Assembly: GCA_963789885.1 (NCBI GenBank)
Contig: CAWBNB010000056.1
Coordinates: 1-14,558, forward strand
From: DATEDA01 sp963789885
GTDB lineage: Bacteria; Pseudomonadota; Gammaproteobacteria; Burkholderiales; SG8-39
Length of the DNA: 14,558 nt
Reading direction: 5' to 3'
The number at the start of each line of letters is the position of its first letter. Position 1 is the first letter of the stretch. A program made the translations under genes and the position numbers. The notes under the pieces were generated by a model, which saw nothing but the letters and a program-made list of their open reading frames with translations, was not told the origin of the DNA and ran no database searches. This document shows positions 7,322 through 14,558 of this stretch, one piece after another.

Positions 7322-7339
7322 CTCCCGGGCGACCGGGAG
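7322..7339 (+). promoter_or_regulatory. Hairpin that hides the MFS ribosome-binding site
   Basis: CTCCCGG (7322-7328), loop GCGA (a GNRA-type tetraloop) and CCGGGAG (7333-7339) form a perfect 7-bp stem. The 3' arm contains five bases of the Shine-Dalgarno GGGAGG (7335-7340), which sits 5 nt before the MFS ATG at 7346. A folded leader would block ribosome access, so translation may be controlled or need an unfolding event such as translation from upstream. High GC makes chance hairpins common, but the exact fit over the binding site is notable. Confidence 0.45.
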
Positions 7340-7345
7340 GAGTGG

Positions 7346-8596
7346 ATGACCAAGCAGCAAAGCGAGGCGGACTCCGCCTACGCGTGGGTGCGCCTCGCCG
7401 CGGCGCTCGCGATCTCGTCCGTCGGCGGCGTCGGCCTGTGGTCGGTGGTCGTGGTGCTGCCGACGGTTCAGGCGGAATTCGGCGTCGCGCGCGGCGACGC
7501 CTCGCTGCCTTACACGCTGACGCTCCTCGGCCTGTGTGTCGGTGGCCTGCTCATGGGCCGGCTCGCCGACCGCTTCGGCGTGGTCGTCCCGGTGGTGATC
7601 GGTGCGCTCGCCCTCGGCATCGGCTACGTCGCCGCGAGCGCAACGGCGAGCCTGTGGCAGTTCGCACTCGTCCAGGGGCTGATCATCGGCCTCCTCGGCG
7701 CTTCGGCGACGTTCTCGCCGCTCATCGCCGACATCTCGCTGTGGTTCGTCCGCCGGCGCGGGCTGGCGGTGGCGATCTGCGCGAGCGGCAACTACCTCGC
7801 CGGCACGATCTGGCCGCCGGTGGTGCAGCACTTCATCGAGACCGTGGGCTGGCGCCAGACCCATTTCGGCATCGGCATCGTCTGCGCGGCGGTGATGCTG
7901 CCGCTCGCGGTGGTCATGCGACGGCGGCCACCGGTGTTCGAGTTTTCGCCCGCGGGCGCGCGCGTGGCGTCGGGAAGCCCGCGACCGCTCGGCTTCTCGC
8001 CGGGCACGCTGCAGGGCCTCCTCATCGTCGCCGGCCTCGCCTGCTGCATGGCGATGTCGATGCCCCAGGTCCACATCGTCGCGTACTGCACCGACCTGGG
8101 CTACGGGCCGGCGCGTGGCGCCGAGATGCTGTCGGTGATGCTCGGCCTGGGCGTCGTGAGCCGGCTCGCGTCGGGCTGGATCTGCGATCACATCGGGGGC
8201 TTGCGCACCCTTGCGCTCGGGTCCTTGCTGCAGGGGCTCGCGCTGATGCTGTTCCTCCCGTTCGACGGGCTGGTGTCGCTCTACGTCATCTCCGGGCTCT
8301 TCGGCCTCTTCCAGGGGGGCATCGTGCCGGCGTACGCGATCATCGTCCGCGAGCACTTCACGCCGCGGGAGGCCGGCACCCGCATCGCCGCGGTCATCAC
8401 GGCGACGCTCTTCGGCATGGCGCTCGGCGGCTGGATGACCGGCGCGATCTTCGACCTCACCGGCTCGTACAAGGCGGCGTTCGCGAACGGGATCGGGTGG
8501 AACCTCGTGAACCTCACGATCGCACTGTGGCTGGTGCGACGCTCGGGCGGCGGGTTCTTCCCGCGCGCCCCCGCGCCGCTCGCACGCGCCGGCTGA
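7346..8596 (+). CDS. MFS transporter, 12 transmembrane segments
   Basis: Major facilitator superfamily carrier in the inner membrane, 416 residues. The ATG at 7346 was chosen for the strong GGGAGG 5 nt upstream; the open frame to 6110 overlaps the previous gene out of frame and is not real. The first span begins near residue 15. Motif A is in the loop between spans 2 and 3 (GRLADRFG, 71-78) and a degenerate copy is in the second half (SGWICDHIGGLR, 276-287), as in a duplicated 6+6 fold. The central loop (about 192-220) is basic and Pro-rich. The character resembles the oxalate/monocarboxylate-type MFS group, so an organic acid or small metabolite is plausible, but no substrate can be assigned. 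It probably shares regulation with the upstream flavoprotein. A promoter candidate for the next operon follows 14 bp after the stop. Confidence 0.92.
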   Translation: MTKQQSEADSAYAWVRLAAALAISSVGGVGLWSVVVVLPTVQAEFGVARGDASLPYTLTLLGLCVGGLLMGRLADRFGVVVPVVIGALALGIGYVAASATASLWQFALVQGLIIGLLGASATFSPLIADISLWFVRRRGLAVAICASGNYLAGTIWPPVVQHFIETVGWRQTHFGIGIVCAAVMLPLAVVMRRRPPVFEFSPAGARVASGSPRPLGFSPGTLQGLLIVAGLACCMAMSMPQVHIVAYCTDLGYGPARGAEMLSVMLGLGVVSRLASGWICDHIGGLRTLALGSLLQGLALMLFLPFDGLVSLYVISGLFGLFQGGIVPAYAIIVREHFTPREAGTRIAAVITATLFGMALGGWMTGAIFDLTGSYKAAFANGIGWNLVNLTIALWLVRRSGGGFFPRAPAPLARAG

Positions 8597-8610
8597 CCGC
8601 TGTGCCGCGC

Positions 8611-8640
8611 TTGGAGCGAAGCGCAGGTTCGGGGTAGAGT
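8611..8640 (+). promoter_or_regulatory. Candidate promoter of the hydroxylase-transporter operon
   Basis: TTGGAG (8611-8616) and TAGAGT (8635-8640) are spaced 18 bp apart, both moderate matches. A 6-bp hairpin, GCGCTT with AAGCGC (8607-8624), overlaps the -35. It could be an operator half or a weak terminator for the MFS gene; no T-run follows it. Confidence 0.35.
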
Positions 8641-8657
8641 CGCTGCAAACGATCCGC

Positions 8658-8669
8658 GCCTGGCCAGGC
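8658..8669. promoter_or_regulatory. Perfect 12-bp palindrome in the leader of the HpaB-like gene
   Basis: GCCTGGCCAGGC is its own reverse complement. It overlaps the left arm of an outer inverted repeat, CGCGCC with GGCGCG (8655-8660 and 8673-8678). It lies downstream of the predicted start site and 16 nt before the AGAGGAGG ribosome-binding site, a natural place for a repressor. No regulator gene for this operon is seen within the window. Confidence 0.38.
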
Positions 8670-8700
8670 CTCGGCGCGTCCCCGCAGAGGAGGATTCCCG

Positions 8701-10272
8701 ATGGCGACCGAAGCGAAGCCGAAATCCGCGAGCGGCACGGTCACGCTCCCGTACACCGGCCAGGAGTTCCTCGAGAGCCTCGACGACGGGCGGGAGATCT
8801 GGATCTACGGCGAGCGGGTGAAGAAGATCACCCAGCATCCCGCGTTCCAGAACACCGCGCGGATGATCGCGCGGCTCTACGACGCGCTGCACGAAGACCA
8901 CAAGTCCGGGAAGAACGTTCTCACCTGCCCGACCGAGTGGGGCGGGTTCACGCATCGCTATTTCATCGCGCCGCGCACGGTCGAGGAGCAGGTCGCCTCG
9001 CGCAACGCGATCGCCGAGTGGGCGCGCGTCACCTACGGCTGGCTCGGCCGCTCGCCCGACTACAAGGCGGCGTTCCTCGGCACCCTCGGCGCGAATGCGG
9101 AGTTCTACGCGCCGTACCAGGCGAACGCGCGCAAGTGGTACCGCGCGAGCCAGGAGCGCGTGCCGTTCGTGAACCACGCGATCATCCACCCGCCGGTCGA
9201 CCGCAACATCGCGCCCGGCGCGCCGGGCGGCGCGACCGACGTGTACTGCCACGTCACCAAGGAGACCGACGCGGGCATCTACGTGAGCGGCGCCAAGGTC
9301 GTCGCGACGGGGTCCGCGCTCACGCACTACACGTTCGTCGCGCACCACGGCCTGATCCCGGTGCAGGACAAGAACTTCTCGATGGTGTTCATGATCCCGA
9401 CGAACGCCAAGGGGGTGAAGCTCATCTGCCGGGTCTCGAACGAGTACCGCGCCGCGGCGATGGGCAGCCCGTTCGACTACCCGCTGTCGAGTCGCCTCGA
9501 CGAGAACGACGCCATCTTCGTGCTCGACAACGCGTTCGTGCCGTGGGAGGACGTGTTCGTCTACGCCGATGTCGAGAAGGCGAACAACTTCTTCCCGCGC
9601 ACCGGCTTCCTGCCGCGCGCGATGTTCCAGGGCTGCACGCGGCTCGCGGTGAAGCTCGACTTCATCGTCGGCCTGATGATCAAGGCGACCGAGATCACCG
9701 GCGCGCGCCAGTTCCGCGGCGTCGAGGCGAACATCGGCGAGGCGCTCGCCTGGCGCAACATGCTGTGGGCGTGCACCGAGGCGATGGCGCACTCGGCCGA
9801 CCCGTGGGAGAGCGGGTGCATCCTTCCCAGCATGGAGGCGGCCTCCGCCTACCAGGTGCTCGCCCCCGAGGCGTACGTCACGGTGAAGAACCTGATCGAG
9901 AAGACGGTGGCGAGCGGGCTCATCTTCCTCAACTCGCACGCGAACGACTTCGAGAATCCGGAGCTGCGCCCGTACCTCGACCGCTACCTGCGCGGCTCCG
10001 GCGGCGTCGACGCGGTGGGCCGGGTGAAGGTGATGAAGGCGCTCTGGGACGCGGTCGGGACCGAGTTCGGCGGGCGCCACGAGCTGTACGAGATCAACTA
10101 CAGCGGCAGCCACGAGGAGATCCGCCGCTACGCGCTCTTCGGCGCGATCGCCTCCGGCGCGTACGACCGCTTCAAGGCGTTCGCCGACAAGTGCCTGAAC
10201 GAGTACGACCTCAACGGCTGGACGGCGCCCGACCTGGTCAACACCGACAAGATCAACCTGTTCCGCAAATAG
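8701..10272 (+). CDS. HpaB-family FADH2-dependent phenol monooxygenase (4-hydroxyphenylacetate 3-hydroxylase-like)
   Basis: Oxygenase component of a two-component flavin monooxygenase (class D, acyl-CoA dehydrogenase fold). Such enzymes use FADH2 supplied by a separate reductase to ortho-hydroxylate phenols. Length 523, as in E. coli HpaB (520). A very strong AGAGGAGG (8686-8693) lies 7 nt before the ATG. Arg117, Tyr121 (GRSPDY) and His159 (VNHAIIHPP) have exactly the spacing of Arg100/Tyr104/His142, the substrate-binding residues of Thermus HpaB. The CxxxC iron-sulphur ligands of the related 4-hydroxybutyryl-CoA dehydratases are absent from the corresponding region, so a monooxygenase is favoured. 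It heads an operon, 13 bp before the binding-protein gene. No HpaC-like reductase is in the window. The substrate is probably an aromatic compound imported by the adjacent transporter (inference); 4-hydroxyphenylacetate itself is only one candidate. Confidence 0.9.
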   Translation: MATEAKPKSASGTVTLPYTGQEFLESLDDGREIWIYGERVKKITQHPAFQNTARMIARLYDALHEDHKSGKNVLTCPTEWGGFTHRYFIAPRTVEEQVASRNAIAEWARVTYGWLGRSPDYKAAFLGTLGANAEFYAPYQANARKWYRASQERVPFVNHAIIHPPVDRNIAPGAPGGATDVYCHVTKETDAGIYVSGAKVVATGSALTHYTFVAHHGLIPVQDKNFSMVFMIPTNAKGVKLICRVSNEYRAAAMGSPFDYPLSSRLDENDAIFVLDNAFVPWEDVFVYADVEKANNFFPRTGFLPRAMFQGCTRLAVKLDFIVGLMIKATEITGARQFRGVEANIGEALAWRNMLWACTEAMAHSADPWESGCILPSMEAASAYQVLAPEAYVTVKNLIEKTVASGLIFLNSHANDFENPELRPYLDRYLRGSGGVDAVGRVKVMKALWDAVGTEFGGRHELYEINYSGSHEEIRRYALFGAIASGAYDRFKAFADKCLNEYDLNGWTAPDLVNTDKINLFRK

Positions 10273-10285
10273 ACAAGGGGGAACC

Positions 10286-11572
10286 ATGAAACGCAACGCC
10301 GACCCGGGCCGCCGCACTGCCCTCAAGCGCGGTGCCGCGCTCGCCACGGCGGGCGCCGCCGCCAGCCTCGGCTTCCCGGCGATCGCGCAAGCGCCGCGCA
10401 AGCTCAAGATCGGCTACGTGTACCCGGCCACCGGCCCGCTCGCGCCGTTCGGCGAGGCGAACAAGTTCGTGATCGGCGCGATCCAGCAGACGCTGAAGAG
10501 CGGGCTCACGATCGGCGGGCGGAAGTACGACGTCGAGATCGTCACCAAGGACAGCCAGTCGAGTGCCAACCGCGCCGGCGAGACGGCGGCGGACCTGATC
10601 CTCAAGGACAAGATCGACCTCATGGTCGCGGGCAACACACCCGAGACCGCGAACCCGGTCTCCGACCAGTGCGAGCTGAACGAGGTGCCCTGCGTGGCCA
10701 CGCTCTGCCCGTGGCAGCCGTGGTTCTTCGGGCGCAAGGGTGACCCGGCGAAGGGCTTCAACTGGACCTATCTCTTCTTCTGGGGTCTCGAGGACGTGAT
10801 CGCGGTGTTCACCAACCTGTGGAAGTCGGTGCCGACGAACAAGATCGTCGGCGGCCTCTTCCCGAACGACGCCGACGGCAACGCCTGGGGCGACCCGGCG
10901 CGCGGCTTCCCACCGGTGCTCGCGAAAGACGGCTTCAAGCTCGTCGATCCCGGCCGTTTCCAGAACCTCACCGCCGACTTCAGCGCGCAGATCGCGGCGT
11001 TCAAGAAGGACAACGCCGAGATCGTCACCGGCGTCCTGATTCCGCCGGACATCAAGACCTTCCTCACGCAGGCGCGCCAGCAGGGCTTCCGGCCGAAGGT
11101 GGTCACGGTCGGCAAGGCGTTGCTCTTCCCCGCGTCGGTCGAGGCGCTCGGCGACCTCGGCAACGGCATGACGACCGAGGTGTGGTGGACACCGACCGTC
11201 CCGTACAAGTCCTCCCTCACGGGGCAATCGGCGAAGCAGCTCGCCGACGCATACGAAGCGTCGACGAAGAAGCAGTGGACGCAGCCGATCGGCTTCGTCC
11301 ACGCCCTCTTCGAGGTCGCGATCGACACGTTCAAGCGCACCAAGGATCTCGGAGCCAAGGCCTCGATCCGCGACGCGATGGTGGCCACCAACCTCGACAC
11401 GATCGTCGGCAACGTATCCTGGGGCAAGGGACCGGTGAGGAACGTCACCAAGACGCCGCTCGCGGGCGGACAGTGGGTGCCCGGCAAAAAGTACAAGTAC
11501 GAGCTGATCGTCGTCGACAACCAAACCGCGCCGAACGTCCCGGTCGCGGGCAAGCTGAAGCTGATCGGCTGA
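10286..11572 (+). CDS. ABC transporter substrate-binding protein, LivK type (Tat-exported)
   Basis: Periplasmic type I binding protein of the branched-chain amino acid/amide/aromatic (HAAT) uptake family, 428 residues. The leader has a twin-arginine motif (GRRTALKRG, Arg9-Arg10), a hydrophobic stretch (17-33) and a likely cut after AIAQA (residue 36), so export of the folded protein by Tat is expected. The mature part opens with KIGYVYPATGPLAPFGE, the usual first strand and ligand loop. It is rich in aromatic residues around the presumed cleft (CPWQPWFFG, NWTYLFFWGLED, EVWWTP), compatible with an aromatic ligand but not proof. Three cysteines (129, 136 and 141) cluster in the mature chain. 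AAGGGGGAA before the ATG is the ribosome-binding site. The gene follows the HpaB-like gene by 13 nt and precedes the ATPase genes, with a hairpin in between. Confidence 0.93.
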   Translation: MKRNADPGRRTALKRGAALATAGAAASLGFPAIAQAPRKLKIGYVYPATGPLAPFGEANKFVIGAIQQTLKSGLTIGGRKYDVEIVTKDSQSSANRAGETAADLILKDKIDLMVAGNTPETANPVSDQCELNEVPCVATLCPWQPWFFGRKGDPAKGFNWTYLFFWGLEDVIAVFTNLWKSVPTNKIVGGLFPNDADGNAWGDPARGFPPVLAKDGFKLVDPGRFQNLTADFSAQIAAFKKDNAEIVTGVLIPPDIKTFLTQARQQGFRPKVVTVGKALLFPASVEALGDLGNGMTTEVWWTPTVPYKSSLTGQSAKQLADAYEASTKKQWTQPIGFVHALFEVAIDTFKRTKDLGAKASIRDAMVATNLDTIVGNVSWGKGPVRNVTKTPLAGGQWVPGKKYKYELIVVDNQTAPNVPVAGKLKLIG

Positions 11573-11593
11573 CCCTGTTCGCCCGCACGAGCA

Positions 11594-11623
11594 CGGCGCC
11601 GGAGGCGCGCCACGCCGGCGCCG
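11594..11623 (+). terminator. Strong intra-operon hairpin after the binding-protein gene (no T-run)
   Basis: CGGCGCCGG (11594-11602) and CCGGCGCCG (11615-11623) form a perfect all-GC 9-bp stem. The 12-nt loop holds the 8-bp palindrome GGCGCGCC (11604-11611). It fills the only sizeable gap (60 bp) in the transporter operon. No T-tract follows, so full intrinsic termination is unlikely. A role as a 3' mRNA stabiliser or partial attenuator, keeping binding protein in excess over membrane components, is known for comparable operons and is the likeliest reading. Confidence 0.5.
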
Positions 11624-11632
11624 CGTCGTCAG

Positions 11633-12351
11633 ATGGGTGAGGTGCTCGCGCTCGTGGGCGTGCGAAAGTCGTTCGGCGCCCTGCGAGTCATCGACGACCT
11701 GAGCCTCGCGGTCGCGGGCGGCGAGCTCGTCGGCGTGATCGGTCCGAACGGTGCCGGCAAGACGACGCTACTCAACCTGGTGAGCGGCGACCTGCGCGCC
11801 GAGGCGGGGTCGATCCGATTCCGCGGCGAGGAGATCGGCCCGGCGCCGCCGCACGAGCGCTGCCGCAGGGGCATCGGGCGCTCCTACCAGATCCCGCAGC
11901 CGTTCGGCGGCATGACGGTATTCGAGAATCTGCTCGTCGCCGCCACGTTCGGCGCGGCGATGCCCGAGGACGCGGCGAGCAGCGCGTGCGTCGAGGTGCT
12001 CGACCGCACCGGGCTCCGGCGGCACGCGAACGCGCTCGCCGGCCGGCTCACCCTTCTCGACCGCAAGCGGCTCGAGCTCGCGCGCGCGCTCGCGACGCAG
12101 CCGCGGCTCCTCCTGCTCGACGAGATCGCCGGCGGTCTGACCGAGCGCGAGGCGCGCGAGCTCGTCGCGCTGATCCGCGAGATCAAGGCGACGGGCACGA
12201 CGATGGTCTGGATCGAGCACGTCATGCACGCCCTCGTGGCGGTCGCGGACCGGATCGTCGCGATCAACTTCGGCGCGAAGCTCGCCGACGGGCCACCCGA
12301 GGCGGTGATGGCCGACCCGGAGGTCCGCCGCGTCTACCTGGGAATCGAAGT

Positions 12352-12355
<4 letters not shown>
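11633..12355 (+). CDS. livG: ABC transporter ATPase, LivG-like
   Basis: Cytoplasmic ATP-binding subunit of the HAAT-type importer, 240 residues. Walker A GPNGAGKT (37-44), Q-loop YQIPQP (85-90), Walker B LLLLDE (159-164, catalytic Glu164) and H-loop His196 (IEHVMH) are all present. The ABC signature is degenerate: LTLLDRKRLELARAL (139-153) stands where LSGGQ is expected. LivG-type proteins often deviate here (for example LAYGQ), so this need not mean inactivity. The C-terminus has the short LivG-like tail (DPEVRRVYLG). The ATG at 11633 has no obvious Shine-Dalgarno; the hairpin ends 9 nt before it. The end overlaps the next gene by four bases (GTGA), which implies translational coupling. The name reflects similarity, not leucine specificity. 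Confidence 0.93.
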
Positions 12356-13061
<706 letters not shown>

Positions 13062-13065
<4 letters not shown>

Positions 13066-13931
13066 TCGGCTGGATCGATACCGTCCTGCAGGGCCTGCTG
13101 CTCGGCGGCCTCTACGCCCTCTTCGCGGTCGGACTGTCGCTCATGTTCGGCGTGATGCGCCTGGTGAACATCGCCCACGGCGACTTCATCGTGCTCGCGG
13201 CGTTCCTCGCCATCGGCATCGCGCTTGGCGTTCCCGCCGGCCCCGCGCTCCTCCTCGCCATGACGCTGCCGGTGATGATCGCGGCCGGCTACGGCCTCCA
13301 GCGGGGCGTGCTGAACCGCACGCTCGGCAAGGACATCCTGCCGCCGCTGCTGGTGACGTTCGGGCTCTCGATCATCATCCAGAACGTGCTGCTCGAGGTC
13401 TTCTCCGCCGACTCGCGCGGCCTGAGCGCCGGCGGCCTCGAGACGCAAAGCCTGCGCATCGCCGGCGACCTCGCGATCGGCTGGCTCCCCCTGATCACAC
13501 TGCTCGTGGCGCTCAGCCTGACGTTCGCGCTCGAGTGGCTCTTCGGGCACACGACCCTCGGCCGCGCGTTCCGCGCCACCTCCGACGATCCGGAGGCGGC
13601 CGAGCTGCAGGGCATCGACCATCGCCATGTGTATGCGCTCGCCACCGCTATCGCGTTCGCGGTGGTCACCGTCGCGGGCGTCTTCCTCGCGCTGCGCACC
13701 ACGGTCTCACCGAGCGACGGGCCGGGATATCTCCTCTACGCATTCGAGGCCGTCATCATCGGCGGCCTCGGCTCGTTCTGGGGCACGTTCGCCGGCGCGC
13801 TGGTGCTCGGCGTCGCGCAGGGGATCGGATTCCGCCTCGATCCCGGCTGGGGGATCCTGGTCGGGCATCTCGTGTTCCTCGCGGTGCTGCTCGTGCGGCC
13901 GCGGGGACTCTTTCCGCGCACGCGGGACTGA
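13062..13931 (+). CDS. livH: ABC transporter permease, LivH-like
   Basis: Inner-membrane channel subunit of the HAAT-type importer, 289 residues from a GTG at 13062 overlapping the preceding stop (GTGA). It has about eight hydrophobic segments. The N-terminal hallmark GLSLMFGVMRLVNIAHGDF (24-42) is nearly textbook for LivH. The cytoplasmic coupling loop is visible as GRAFRATSDDPEAAELQGID (167-186), and a glycine-rich span IIGGLGSFWGTFAGALVLG (232-250) lies near the end. The C-terminal VLLVRPRGLFPR is also typical. Permeases follow the ATPases here, unlike the K-H-M-G-F order of the E. coli liv genes. The next permease starts after only 2 nt. Confidence 0.94.
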
Positions 13932-13933
13932 CG

Positions 13934-14558
13934 ATGGCGGGCGCAGTCCTCGTCCATCGCGCCACGCGCGCCAGCCGGGTCGCCGGAGTCGTGGCGGTCG
14001 TCCTCGTGCTGGTGCTCGCGTCGCTCCCCGGGTGGGCCGATCCAAGCACGCTGCGACTCTTCGTCGAGTTCGCCTGCCTGCTCGCGCTGGCGCAGATGTG
14101 GAACCTGCTCGCCGGCTACGGCGGCCTCGTCTCGGTGGGGCAGCAGGGCTATCTCGGCGTCGGCGGCTACGCGCTCGTCGTCGCCGCCGATCTCGGCGGC
14201 CTCAACCCGTTCCTCTGCGTACCGCTCGCGGGCGTGGTCGCGGCGCTGGTCGCGGTGCCGACCTCGAAAATCGTCTTCCGGCTGCAGGGCGGCTACTTCG
14301 CGATCGGCACCTGGGTGGTGGCAGAGTCGCTCCGCCTCGTCGCCTCGAACACGGCCGCGGTCGGCGGCGGCACCGGCACCAGCCTGATCTCCATTCGCGA
14401 GTTCCCGAAGACCATGCGCGAGTCGGTCACGTTCTGGATCGCGCTCGCGGTGGCTCTCGGCGCGGTCGCGGCGCTCTACTGGTTGCTCCGGTCGCGGCAC
14501 GGCCTCGCACTGACCGCGATCCGCGACAGCGAGCGCGCGGCGGCGAGCCAGGGCGTGG
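13934..14558 (+). CDS. livM: ABC transporter permease, LivM-like (3' truncated by window edge)
   Basis: Second channel subunit of the importer; 208 complete codons are visible and the frame is open at the right edge. The ATG at 13934 follows the LivH-like stop by 2 nt, with GGGA just upstream. LivM hallmarks in order: a hydrophobic first span (about 17-35), WNLLAGYGGLVSVGQQGYLG (56-75), a GGYFAIGTWVVAESLRL segment (about 119-135) and the coupling loop SRHGLALTAIRDSERAAASQ near the end of the visible part. A full LivM of this kind is about 300-350 residues, so about 100 or more remain beyond the window. It would form a heterodimeric channel with the LivH-like protein. The operon may continue with catabolic genes or the missing flavin reductase. 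Confidence 0.93.
   Translation, partial: MAGAVLVHRATRASRVAGVVAVVLVLVLASLPGWADPSTLRLFVEFACLLALAQMWNLLAGYGGLVSVGQQGYLGVGGYALVVAADLGGLNPFLCVPLAGVVAALVAVPTSKIVFRLQGGYFAIGTWVVAESLRLVASNTAAVGGGTGTSLISIREFPKTMRESVTFWIALAVALGAVAALYWLLRSRHGLALTAIRDSERAAASQGV

Noticed and set aside
8281..10407. 708-codon minus-strand open frame opposite the HpaB-like gene
   Set aside because: It is antisense to a gene with clear family motifs and a strong ribosome-binding site. Its Arg/Val/Glu-rich composition is typical of shadow frames in GC-rich DNA.
10253..11524. 423-codon minus-strand open frame opposite the binding-protein gene
   Set aside because: Shadow frame with Arg/Leu/Val/Asp bias; the plus strand carries a Tat leader and a LivK-type fold.

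Overview
The window is very GC-rich (roughly 70%) and densely coded on both strands. All recognisable genes are bacterial. The codon use, the YbaL-type antiporter, the LysR regulator and the amino-acid-type ABC operon fit a proteobacterium, most likely a betaproteobacterium (Burkholderiales-like). That placement is inferred from gene content, not from a marker gene. I see no rRNA, tRNA, CRISPR array, insertion sequence or phage gene.

Left part (1-5209): a PrsW-family membrane protease gene runs leftward off the window edge, and its 3' third appears to carry three frame changes. It is divergent from an amidase-signature hydrolase (1270-2610). The amidase converges on a Kef/YbaL-type cation:proton antiporter (4238-2607), and the two stop codons share the bases ctag. 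Divergent from the antiporter is an exported or lipid-anchored membrane protein of unknown function (4427-5209).

Middle part (5181-8596): a LysR-type regulator on the minus strand diverges from a nitronate monooxygenase-type flavoprotein. An MFS transporter follows in the same direction as the flavoprotein. The LysR/flavoprotein gap is a small AT-rich island with two overlapping inverted repeats and two opposed, overlapping promoter candidates. This is the layout expected of an autoregulated LysR switch. The MFS ribosome-binding site lies in the 3' arm of a perfect hairpin.

Right part (8701-14558, open at the right edge): an operon of an HpaB-type (4-hydroxyphenylacetate 3-hydroxylase family) monooxygenase, a Tat-exported LivK-type binding protein, two ATPases (LivG- and LivF-like) and two permeases (LivH- and LivM-like, the last cut by the window edge). 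The ABC genes are tightly coupled by two GTGA overlaps and a 2-nt gap. The only sizeable break is a strong hairpin after the binding-protein gene. The simplest reading is uptake of an aromatic or phenolic compound coupled to its ring hydroxylation; the substrate is not known. The flavin reductase (HpaC) such an enzyme needs is not in the window.

I do not see a clearly new system. The best leads are the hydroxylase-plus-transporter operon, the predicted asymmetric ATPase pair, the LysR operator island, the hairpin over the MFS ribosome-binding site, and the frame-broken PrsW tail.
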